Positions 10,801 to 22,800 of a stretch of 64,000 bases of DNA are shown piece after piece. The notes below the pieces were generated by a model. That model had not been told where the DNA came from. It searched no databases and saw only the letters and a list, made by a program, of their open reading frames with translations. The stretch covers positions 17,251,501-17,315,500 of the forward strand of contig JAWUZG010000029.1 in the NCBI GenBank assembly GCA_036785705.1, read 5' to 3'. Origin of the DNA: Acanthornis magna (taxonomy: Eukaryota; Chordata; Aves; Passeriformes; Acanthizidae). The translations under genes were made by a program, and so were the position numbers. The first letter of the stretch is position 1. Every line of letters starts with the position of its first letter.

Positions 10801-13800
10801 AATCTTCCAGGAGTAAACTAACACCTTGTTTATAGCCACAGAGGTAAAATAAGTTTCATTATAATTTCAAAGAAATCTTGGAATTTGAGTTTTGTTTCTC
10901 AGCTAGCTGTTTTATGTACAATTAATATATTTTATTTGCAGGGTCATTGATTGAACAGCTGACCACAGAGAAGTATGAGTGCATGGTATGCTGTGAGGTT
11001 GTTCGAATAGTAGCCCCAGTGTGGAGCTGTCAGAATTGTTACCATGTATTCCACCTGAATTGCATTAAGAAGTGGGCACGATCACCAGCTTCACAAGCTG
11101 AAGGTTGGTATTTTCTCGAATATATGTTTTATATATATTCTATATTATGTACACATACTCTGTATAGAACGTATGTTATATATTCTCAAAAAATTATAAT
11201 AGCTAAATTCATGTGTTTTTTATGTAGCGCAAACTACTGAGAAATGTTATTTAAGATAACAATCTGACTCACCCGAGGCAGAGGGCGACCATGTTCATTG
11301 TTAAAGGGATCCCTGAGGGTGGATTAAAGGAAAACAACCCAAAATAACTGACACAACAACAAATTTTATTTGAAGTGCTTTGAACCTTACGTGGAAAAAA
11401 CCTTAATGGATTTGAGAAGGGATATTGTAGGTATTCTGAAGTGTATGATCACCCTAAGAAAGGAAAATTGGAAAGAGAGGAAAAGAGAGATCTGTCAGCA
11501 CCCATGGCTCCAGTGACCACGTGGGGGATCATGGTCCATGGTTGTGATATGCAGTCCACGTCCATCAGAGATGGGGGCTGCATCAAAAATTGCGGGGGTT
11601 ATAACCTTGTTTCTTCTAGTAAACACCCCAGTACCTCCTCCAGGAGGAGTTCTGGGTGTGCACAGTCTTCTTTCTGGAAGGTTCTGGAAGTCTGGCAGCA
11701 TCGAACAGGGGACTTGAGTGTATGTGTCTCTACCATCCCACTACCCTGCCTCTGTAGTATCCATTGCTTAACAGTGGTTTCTCCTTTAGTTCTGAAACAG
11801 CTTGTTTGAAGCAAAATTTAGCCATGAGGTGCAAATGGTTCACTGCAAGCAGTAAGCTGTGTTAGAAATGAACTAACTTTTAGATACAAATAAGTGGGGA
11901 CAAAGTTGTGGGAGCAAAAGAAACTGTTTATTGTAGCAATTCAGCTGAGCCAGGAGTGGGTCTGTCTCCCCAGAGAGCCAAACACACACATCCGCCAGCA
12001 ACATGGCTACTTTGTATCCCTTTTCACAGCCGGGGGTGGTCCCTGTCCCTTTTCCCATTGGATGGGTACTCGGGAACTTACATTCTTTCCTGACTGCCTA
12101 CTTTCCTGTCCCCTCGCCTCTCATCCCCTTCCTTTTTTGGTCTGGTCTTTAACCCCGCCCCCTCCCACTTCTCAACAGCACCCAACAGACTAGCCAGAAC
12201 AAATCCAAGCCATAGATAACAATTAAAGAATAAAACCAGCAACTTTCATTCTTTTACTTAATAACCTTTTTCGCTGCAGCAAAATACTTAATTTCTCACA
12301 GCTGTAAACAAATTTTAACTTAGTTTTTGTTTCAGGGTTCTGTGTATGCCTTATATAATCCTTATAACTCGATTCTTTCTAGTGTTCTAGCTAAAACTAG
12401 TTTCCAGATTTGGATACATAAGATCACTCAATGAAACCAGTGCATCAAGATGCAAAGCTCTGTGGCTATGTTTTTACACACCAAGAAATCTCTCATCTGT
12501 GCTTTGCTGAGCAGTCAAGCAGAAGAAGCACTTTATGCATTAGTTGTTTGCTTTTACTCAACCACTTTTTAGCTCAGTTCTCAGATAAAGTACTCCTGAA
12601 ATCCATCCCTGATGCTATGCAACGAGAGGAAATTCAGAGAAGAAAGAAAGCTTCAGCCTTTTTTATCAGCTTAAACTCTTTCAGATTCCTTGTATTATAC
12701 CACTTTTTGAAACTCTTAAACCAGTACATTATTCCCTTTGAATGCTTTCGTGTAAGCTAAGGCTGAATTGCAGCCACTGCTCAGTTCAGTTGTGTGGTGT
12801 AGACACACTCTGAAGAGTGTAATGTTAGTCCTGAAGTAGGCTTAATTTTTTCTGTACCCTGCTTGTTCAGCATTTGCCATTCTTCATGTGTCTTTCTGTA
12901 TCTCTTTGGGCAGATGGAGGAAATACAATGTCACCTACTTCCAAATGTTTGACAGAAATTCTTACAGATTGTAAATCTCCTGCAGAAAGGATTGCTTGCA
13001 AAATTCTTTTTGAAGAAGGTGCATAGTCAGACTATGCATCTTGATTTTTGAAGATATATGGTCAGACTTCTTCGTAGGGCTGGTGGTGAGCCCCAGTTCT
13101 CACTCAATGAGTTTATTTCAAAGGGGCTTGAAGGTACCACTTTACCCTGAGGTGGGTGCATGGGAGAAATGCAACAACATTCTCAGGAGATTAAAAACCA
13201 AACTTTACTGGCAAACTTTATAAGATCAGAAAATTGGCAACATTTAAAGCAACTCATTCAATCAAAATAAAAGCAGTTTACTGAGCATCAACTTAGCAAA
13301 CTACCCATTCAACCCTAAATACTTTGTTAACAGGAAATTAGGAGTAGAAAAGAAGAGAAAGAAAAGAAAAAGAGAAAAGCGAGGTATAGCTACCACCTCT
13401 TGGATCATAGTCTGATCTCAGGTGCCATACAATTCAAGAACAGTAGGAATGGGATGTGTTTGCCTTGTGCTTTGGCTTAAGTACCCTTTGGCTTTCTTGG
13501 GCCCTTTCCCCAGGTGAGACTTGCGGTTTGGTAGCCACTCCTGGGCTGGGTTAGGGTCTCTAGGGGTGGGGTGTGAAGCATTACCTCTGGTGTGCCAATG
13601 ATTGGCGGCCACTGTGGGGCTGGGCTCTAGGGGTTGGATGGGATGTGTGGAGCAGAGTACTGCCTTGCCAGGGCAAGACTTGACCTGCCCCTTTCCCTAC
13701 ACATGTGCCTGAAATGTTTCCAGCCAGCAATCTCCAGTCTCACTGGTCATGCTTAGTACTGAGTAGAAAGTAAGTTACAAGTATCAGCTCAGGGTTTGAA

Positions 13801-16800
13801 ACAAAGATATTGGAATTTTTGAGAAGGGAACAGAATTTTCGGTAAGACTGAGATCCTGAGCCAAACTGAGAGTGACTGTTGAGTGACTCACCTTCTTTGG
13901 AGTTGATTTATCTTTCTGGAACAGCTTACTGCTTGACAAAAGAGTAGCTGCTTGCTTAAGGGGGCTTTTTTCTCTCAAGACAGTTACCTTAGATGCTTGA
14001 ATCCTGAAAGCTTTTAAAATAGCAAAATTCTGGGCCATTTGCTTCTCGTGTAAGAATCTGTGCTCTAAATATGTTGCTGTGTTCTGCCAATGAGAGAACT
14101 AGAGCTAATCATTTACTGGAGTTTTGGCCTCAGTAGAACAGGTACCATAGCTCCAATAAAGACACTGATACATATTTCCTGATCTGCAAGGCTCTGCTAG
14201 CCCATCTTGTTTAGATCTTGTACTTCAGAGTGTATTTGTTTTACCATACGGTGTTTCAGTATAAGTTCTACTTTTCAGGCTTTGTATAATGAGGAATTCA
14301 GTAGGATCCTGGCAGTTATTATTGTCTACTGTAGGAGAAATGGGACACTGTGATCTACCTAACTCTATAATTTGCTGGGCTTTGGGAGTGGAAAAAAATG
14401 TTTTTAAAAAATTTTTGCGCACTATTTCCTTTAATTCTGCAAATATTATAGTGAATTCCAGAAAGTCTTCTCTAATTCAGCAACCAAACTTTTCCCTGGT
14501 ACATTTAATTTCCAGCCTTTTTTACTAATAAGGTAAGTTTTGAATGTTCATTTTATGTTTTTGCAGCAACTGAGTGTTTTCAGTGAGAATGGCCCTCCAT
14601 ATAGGACCTTGCAGCAGCTCTTATCTCTATGATACATAGTAGAAGGATGGAAGTGTGTGTGTGTGTGTGTGTGTGCGTAATTTCTCACAATTTTTTGTGA
14701 TGACAGAATTGTATCAGAGAAATCCTGAGTGCTTGCATGAAGTATGTAACATCCTTCATGGGGATCTCGTGTAGTTCCATCTTCCACAACAGCAGTGACA
14801 TGGGTCTGTTACATGAGAAAAGTAGGTATGGATCCTTTGGGACAAGGCACAGTGCTCTGCAAGAGAGAGCTTTGGCATTAATGAAAGCAAGGCATTATCA
14901 GGATGGGAGCCCCGGGACACCAATACTAATTAAATGTTGGGACCCTGTGTAACAGAACCCTTCTTGGAAGTGAAAAAGTGTATACAGCCCTCCTTTATAA
15001 CTTGGGCTGATTAATGTATCGTACGTATGCTTTGCCCATACTGAACTCACTGATGTAATGCAGGTGTTATTGTCTGAATTTTGAGATCCACAGCAGGTCA
15101 TCAGATTGGCATAGATGCAAAGGTGGGTGCAGTTGAAAACAAAAGTGAAGTATTCTGGATTACCATGTCCGTGCAATAAAACATGCCTGGACTTTCTACA
15201 TACTTGGATGGGAAGAAGCAGTATCTTTAGGTCTAGATTTCTAGGTTCCAGAAATCAGTTCCAGAACTAAGTTACTGTAACGAAGTCTTCTCAAACTCTT
15301 CAGTATTTCTCTTCTCAGGCTATATTGAAGTTGTCTTCCCACAGAGACTTCTTTGCCTTCTATTGTCTTGACAGTCATCTAAAAATAACAGCTGGTTTGG
15401 CCAAGGCAAGTGAAACAGTCTCCTGATTATCTGTGGAGAGTCCTAAGGCATTGCTCTCTTCTTGGTTGCTTACTCTGTGATTTGTTAAGGAACCTTCCCA
15501 GTCCTCCTGTTAATGAGATTAGCAGTCATACTCTCAACACCAGAGACTTTGGCTGCTGGGGCCAAAGCCCCTTCACAGCGGACAGCTGCAGTGGGTGCTC
15601 CACTTGGCTCCCTGCTGTGTGGAAAATCACACTGTGAAAGGCCAGTGTCTGCAAAGGACACGGAGGAGTCCTGCAACTTTATTCAAATGAAGGGAGAAAG
15701 TCCACTAGGCCATTCCTCCTTGCGATCTCTCTTGAGTTTTTGGAGGACGCAGCCTCCTTTTATCCTAAACTCCCAGCTGCATGTTGCCGTCCTCCTTTCC
15801 CCATTGGGCTGAGGTAGTAGGAAGGTACAAGACTTCCCAAACTGCCTACTAAATATTCCCCCTTGAACATGTCTTCCCTGCCCCCCCCCCCGATCATACA
15901 TTGTATGACCATTAAAATTAGCTTTAAGCCCATCCTGGGGGGAGCAGCTAATATTCATAAGTCTATTAAGCCTGTGCATTTTTCCCTAAACTTCAGGAAT
16001 TCAAGCTATGCTCAGCTGTGCAACAAACTTGGGCAGCTTGGTGTTTGTAAAGACCCCCACACCTGTTCTTCCAGAACCTGTTTGGTCCTTTCAGATTGAG
16101 TTGTGAAGACGTTATCATCCATTTCTCATATCATTAGTGAAGACCCCCATACCCATTCTTCCAGATCGAGTCATTCGTGAAGACATTAACACACATTTTT
16201 CCCATCATTATTTCTACAGTGTAGACTGTCAGCAGGACTCAGAACTAGAGAACAGGTTTTTGTTGTATCTTAGAGATGTCCTGGTCAGGAGGAGGAGCTC
16301 TGCTGGGTATCACTTTGCCATCATGTGGAAAGATTCTTTCATATAAGGAAGCAAGCAGTTATACTAACATTTTGAATTATGTCTTGACAGAATGTGGCCT
16401 TAAGGTATAAGCTAAGGTCAATCTGGCAAAAATACCTGCACTGCATGCAAGACCTCTTTGTTTATACAGCGGAAATTGTTGTCACTTGCCCCCTTGCTTC
16501 TTCTACTTCTTTTAAAAACTGATGTTTCAGTGGTGTTCATCTTGTGCCCGTACATTGATGGAACAAACATTTAAATAATTTTGTCCCTTCTTTGTAGAGA
16601 AGGTAGTTTTACTGGTGTTTTCATTCTGACTTGTAGGATTGGGGATATTTGAGTTATTACGGCTGTCTTTCTATTCTACCCTTGGCCTCCACTTCCACGT
16701 GGACTACTAGTGATCTGTACCACTTCAGTGCTGGCCTCTAATACAGCTTCTGAATTTTGGTGTTCAGAATATGAAGTTACCAAAATTTTTGGTAAATAGT

Positions 16801-19800
16801 TTCAAGTAAGGAATCTTTTTATCCCAGGAGGGAGAGCATAGCAAATACTAAAACAATCTCTAGTAAAAGGAAATGAGGTGTGTTGATTTTGCTTAGACAT
16901 CTGCCCTTGGTGTCTTTGGTTGGAATTCTGCCTACTTCACTCCTGTTCATGAGAAGATACATGAAAGTGGAATGTTCTTTCTGTGGGATCATCCTTATTT
17001 TCACTTTCTTTAGTAATCAGGGTTTGTAATGATGCTTAAAAACTAGGCAAGAAAATAAAACTCCGTAGTTGAATGCCTATAGAGCAGGTATTTGTTTATT
17101 CATCGCCAGGAGTGAGGGGGATAGCTCCACCAGAAACTCATTCATTCTTCACAAAGTACTAGCTTTTATACATTTTTTACTTAATGTGCCTATTATACTT
17201 TAATAACCTTCATATTGCAACATATTTTCTAATCACATGATTATGTAAGCCCTTGTAACTCATGTGCAGTTCCTGCATGCGGTGGTCGTCAGCCTTCTAG
17301 TGGTCGTTTTTTGGTGAAAGCTTTTAAGTCTGCCTCGGGTTTGAACTTTTCACCCCTGCTTCCTGTGCATAGGTTGTCTGCTCAAATAGTCTGTATTAGC
17401 TTCTTTGGGGTTAGCTTGTTCTGCTAAGCTTGCTGATTTCTAAAGAATGCTTCATTCACGTAGTCTGTTACAAAGTAACTACTCCCTTCTGCAGAGCTAC
17501 TGCTTTTTGCATAAGCATTTCTCATTGCCTAGGCATCAGTAAAGAGTGCTTACAGGACCACTTCTTACAAATGTGTATGTCAGGAGTCATCCTAGTGTTG
17601 TTTTATGCTACTGTAATTGCACCTGAATCCCGGAACAAAACTTTTATTCCTTCTATTTTTGGAGGAAGGCAACTGTGCATGTTCCTTGTGGGTGAACCTA
17701 TATTAATGTACTTCAAACAAAGGTAATAAATGACAATGAAGAAGAAAATATGTCTTGCAAGGCTCTTTTCAATAGGTTCCTATTTTATGACGACCTTCAC
17801 TATACTCTAAAGAAACTGTTGCTTGTAGAGGACTAGGCATCCAGGGGAGCTGTTGATAGGAGAGGTCTTCTGCTGGCCTCTTGAAGCTTTCAGGGTAGAC
17901 TTACCTTCACAGCTTTTGAAAACATAACATGGAATAAGAATGAAAGAAATTGTTAATGCAGTAATTAAGTTTACTGTACAAAGTAATCCCATAAGGAATC
18001 CCATAGTGTTTGGTATGCTAGCTTTAGGATGATCCACATAAGGTGCTTACAGTTCTGTCAGACGCCTTTTAGTTGTCTGCTGCAAGTTTTTACCTGTAGC
18101 TTTCAACACTCCTCTCTGAGATGCTTCTTCTGAGATCCTTCAATTTCTAGCAGTCAAAAGGTCTTGCTTAGGAAATGCACATTGGTCTTGACCATGAATA
18201 TGAGAGTGGCCTTGTGCCACTTGCCCTACAGCTGCCCAGCCCATAATCATACAGATCTCTGCAGCAATCTTGGTGGCACAGTAATATGAGCTGAAATAAA
18301 AGGGGGTATGAATAGGCACAAAGTATTGAAAAGAAGATATATGCATTACATTTGCATTTCTAGGCTGTAAAGGCAGTCTATAATTTGAATAATTTCAGTT
18401 TGTGAAAATAATTTCCCTTGTGCATTATGATGGTAAGGTAAGAAGTGTTCAACCAAGATGGAGGTGAACCAAGGTGTGCCTGTTGTTGCATTGCAATTGT
18501 CATGTCATAGGTAGAGTTCCTGTTTGCAATCCCTTCTGCTTTCATAACATGAAATTATAATGAATTTTGATCAGATTTCTTAATAGTGAAGAACAGTTCT
18601 AAAGTCACGGTTTTATTAATTTACCCGCACTGAATTGATTAAGAGAGACAGCAAGTATTAATCAGTCTTTTTCTTTTTAATATCTATAGAAATATATAAA
18701 AACATATATCTCTCTTCTCTATGACCTCTTTTGTGTTTAGCAATGGTCTCACACGCATATTCTTAATAGCAAGATGTGTACTAAATTGGGGAAAACTCTT
18801 CATTAATGTCGCTTTTCTTACACTTTACTGTTCTTCCTTTACTGTTAACTAGCACCTTCCTGAAACAGAAACAAGAAAACTACAATTTAATAAAATAACA
18901 ACTTGAAGAATAATGTCCCAGACAATATCTAGGTATTATCAACTTTAAATTTTATTTTTCTGGTTTATATAACACTGGTTTATTCTGGATGTGAGGAAAC
19001 ACTAAACTGGTCTTCTACAAAACATGTAAACTCCTGAGAGGATAGTGAAAAGGAGAGTATAGGTGGTGCTTTGTAGGAGGTAATTATGTCTCACCAATTT
19101 CCCTCTCTTAACACCTTTTTTTCTCACACCTTTAGATATGGTGAAGACTGTTTATAGTCTAGCTGTATGTCTTATAACAGGGCATATGATAATAGAAAAA
19201 TTGGAAATTTAAAATTTGGCTTTCCTTCAATAAAAAGTTGGAGCCTGGTCAAATGAAGTACTACTACTGTGTTGATGTATGTTGGTTTTGCTTGGCCCAG
19301 TTTTTGCTAGTGAGTAGGGTGGGGTACAAAGATGGCTCCTGTGTGTCCTGTGTGAAGAGTCTGGAAGTTTTTCACCATGTCCAGCAGAGTGAATCTCTGA
19401 TGGCTCTGAAGATGATGGACATGCTGCTGGCCAAGTCTAGGCTAATTAGAGATGCTAGTTATGCCTCTGTGAAAACGTATTTGAGAAGAAATCAAAACAA
19501 TGTGAGCATGCACTTCTTTGTAGCCAGAGGAGGAGGTGAAAGTATGTGAGGGGAAAACACATGGAGACACCAAGGTCAGTGGAGAAGGTGGGGGAGGAGA
19601 TGCTCCAGGTGCCAGAGGTGAAAACCCTCTACTAGCCATGGTGAAGACCATGGGGGGAGCAGGTGGTCCCCCTGTAGCCCATGGAGTCCAGGCGGGGTGC
19701 AGAGAACTGCCCACAGCCTGTGGGGAGGTGCCCCTACCAGAGGAACAGGTGGAATGCCTGGAGGAAGCTGTGATCCAGTGGGAGTCTCAGTAGAGACTGA

Positions 19801-22800
19801 GAGTTGCAAAGGCCTTGCAAGAGAGAGGAAGACCTTGCTCCCGGCATGGAAGCAGCCTGGCCTTGGTTCAGAAGTCTGCAACTTATGGACAAGAGCTTGT
19901 GCTGCAGCAGGTTCGGGCGGGTTGCTGCTCATGAGATTGGACCCGCAACAAAGAAATTTGCAGAGGACTGTCGCTCATGGGAGGGACCCCCATGGCTAAG
20001 TAGAGGACACTTCTCCCTAATGAACTGACCAAAGAAAAACCCCATACCCTGCCCCCCACCCCCACGGAACTGTTGGTTGGAAGGAGGGAGGGGGTGAGCT
20101 GAGAAAGAGTGTTTGTAGCAGAAGAATTGTGGTGATGGACTGACTAAGAAAAAACCCCATAACCTATCCCCTGCTCCAGAGCTCTTGGTTGGAGGGGGAG
20201 GGGGGTGAGCAGAGAAACGGTGCCTTAAGAGGGAAAGGGGGTGAGTGAAGAAACAGTAACGGTGTCTTAAGAGCTTATTTTTCCCTCTGTTTTATCCTCC
20301 AACTCTGTTAGGTTAATGTCTTGGTTTGATAGACAGGTGTCTGCTAAGGAAGGTGGGAACCTTCCTTAGGACAGAGGATGTGAACCCCCTTCCCTCCGAA
20401 TTATTATAACTTTGGAATCAAGGGCTCTCAGGCAAAGGTATGGGAAAAGGAATGAGTTTTTTACTAGTATCTAGAATGAGGTAAACAATCAGTTAAAAAA
20501 ACAGTAAACAAGATTTAAAAAAAAAACAATAAAACCAAAAAAACTCGGTGGCAGATGTCCCTGGGCTGCCAGGCACTTTCCCGTTTGGTGCAGTCACGAT
20601 CACAGCCAGCAGGGGCGCTGTTGGGCTCCTAGACCAGCAGGGCAGGTGCGATGACTCCTGTGCAGCTGCAGATGGCGCTGTGGCACGAGGTTGGATCTGT
20701 GTCACGCACGTAATGGCAGACGGGCTGGACCAGGGTGGCACCCAGATGGATGGGGCGCAGCAGAGAGCCCAGAGCAAGCAGATGGAGCGGCTGGGTCAGC
20801 CCACCCGGGCCAGCCAGCAGAGGAGGCGGCAGGAAACTCCGCAGTCGTGGCCGGCAGGGTGCGGGGTGGTGGCAGGCAGGTCCCGTTCTGCTGCAGCGCA
20901 GCTGGGAAATGCACCCTCCTGGAGGGTAGAAGGGGCCGGAATCCCATGCCCCTTTTCCCCAAGAACTCACCCATCAGGTAGAGAGAAAACCCGTCCAAAG
21001 CCGGGCTTTTTTCCTGCAGTCGCACCCAAAAAGCAGAGAGCCGCCTTTTTCCCCTGCTCTCTCCTCCAAGACTTGCTGAGTGAGTGTCCCGTTATCAGAT
21101 CTTGCAATCTCTTGTTCCCCTGCTTGCCCAGCCAAAAAGTCTTTGTCTCCTTTGTGAGCGTAGATGACCCTTAAGTACCGGTCGTTAGTTGCCTAGCAAC
21201 AGAATGGGAAAAGTTCCACTTGCCCCCCTCAACCTTGAACAGTTAATAAATCACTTTGCAACTTTGAGTTTGGAACCTGTTCTGCCCTTTTCTTCAGTGT
21301 GTCCTCGCATCAATTCCTTATCTCAACTCATGCATCTGGTGTGTTTGTGTTAGTTTTTTTCTTCTCCTCTGCACAGCTGTGGCAGGAGAGAGTAGAGAGA
21401 GCAGACTTTGTAGGTGCCTGGCATTTAGTCAGGGTCAAACCATGACAGATGTTGATACTGTAGAAAATGTATTTTTATTAACCTGTTTCCTCACCACTTC
21501 TGAGTAAGTGGAAAAATTAGTTTATTTGTAGCTGTGGTAAGAAACAAAGCAGAAGAACTTATTCTAGGCTTGCAGATTAGGTCCTTTATTTATTTCAAGT
21601 CCTTTTTATCTTTTTTTTTTTTTTTAATCTACAGATGGCAATAATGGTTGGAGATGTCCAGCTTGTCAGAATGCTTCTGTGCAAGTTCCTAAAACTTACA
21701 CTTGTTTCTGTGGTAAGTTTTCCACTTGCTTTTGCAAAGAAAAACAGTTCTGTCATTTTGATTCTTTTTTCTTAATATGAATTTTAGTGTTTGCTTACAT
21801 GCCTGGAATTCAAATTTTTTATAGTTTTATTGACACTGGAAGGTAGCTGCACAGAGAATCATACATATGCTGCTTAAAAAATACAGGGAAAGAAATACTA
21901 GGTCCCAAGTGGTAAATATTTTCATACCATTAGGTAAAAATAGTGATTTTTGTGGAATAATGATAGATTTTGGCTGGTATCTTGAAAGCTTTTCTTCTGT
22001 AGAAGGAATGGAATAAACTGCATATGTTATATCTTTCTTTTTGGCAAGATACACCAAAATAATATACAACTCAAGGATACAGCTACCTAAACCTTTAAAT
22101 TGATTTAGCCGTTTTGTGATTTCTGTTGTTCAGGGACACATAGAGCTTAAACAGGAAAAAACGTTCAGCCTTTTCAGACCTCTGTGTAGATACATGTTTA
22201 ATAAAAAAGGTGATTGGCGTGAGTGCAGCATTCACCAAGCCATAAATATAAAATAAAAAAGGAGAAATGAATTATGTTACTTAATTGCATAGATGTGAAT
22301 AAGTTTTGTTTGTAATCTACTCTTCCGTAATCTGTATTGTTTTCACATAGCTTTCTTTTCCTTAAAGCAGAGTCACTGGAAACTTTCACCTCACTTTCTA
22401 GAAAACAGAATGTTCTGAAGTTGAGACAGAAACTGTGTATCAATAAACTTGCCCTAAAGAAACTAGATTTGCTGAAATAGGAAAGTATTATCTTTTTATC
22501 TAAATGTGACAGCGAATTGGTTAGAAACAATGTAATGCAGTTAAGACAGAGTTTTTGTATGACAATGTGCAAAATCTTATGAGTATAGTGATAATAATTC
22601 AGTTAGAATGAACTGACCACGAATGAAAATTAGACCAAATGAAAATTAGACTTTTAAAAACACGACATCTGTCTGTTAAATGGGGAAGAAATTCTCCTGA
22701 GCCGAAAGACCGTCTCATGGTTTAGAAGATCTACAGTAAGAACCTTAAATTGTCTGCAGAATTGTTATTTGCAGAGCAGCATGTTGTACCATTAGAGTTT

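Larger units (their letters stand above)
19278..21447 (+). mobile_element. LTR-A copy 1 (ERVL-like solo LTR), interrupted by LTR-B
   Basis: Begins (T)ATGTTGGTTTTGCTTGG and ends AAACCATGACA at 21447. A five-base GATGT occurs at 19274-19278 and 21448-21452, fitting a target duplication if one terminal base was lost. The middle holds a TATTTGAGAAG element (a decayed TATTTAAGAAG seen in other copies). The LTR is split by LTR-B at 20317-21241 and resumes at 21247. No gag, pol or env sequence adjoins it. Open frames inside (for example 19238-19549 and 19697-19999) are not proteins. Confidence 0.8.
11104..21634. other. Intron 3 of NFX1 (10.5 kb, LTR-rich)
   Basis: Holds LTR-like blocks at about 11265-11820, 11860-12300, 13165-13715, 15640-16340 and 17060-17400, and the nested LTR-A/LTR-B at 19278-21447. 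Between them (12301-13164, 13716-15639, 17401-19277) I see A/T-rich unique-looking sequence, one GT microsatellite and no exon. Poly-T precedes the acceptor CTACAG at 21629-21634. Confidence 0.75.

Noticed and set aside
20548..21174. 208-codon open frame
   Set aside because: It lies wholly in the GC-rich core of LTR-B. The other LTR-B copies break the frame, and the translation is low in structure and matches no family I know.
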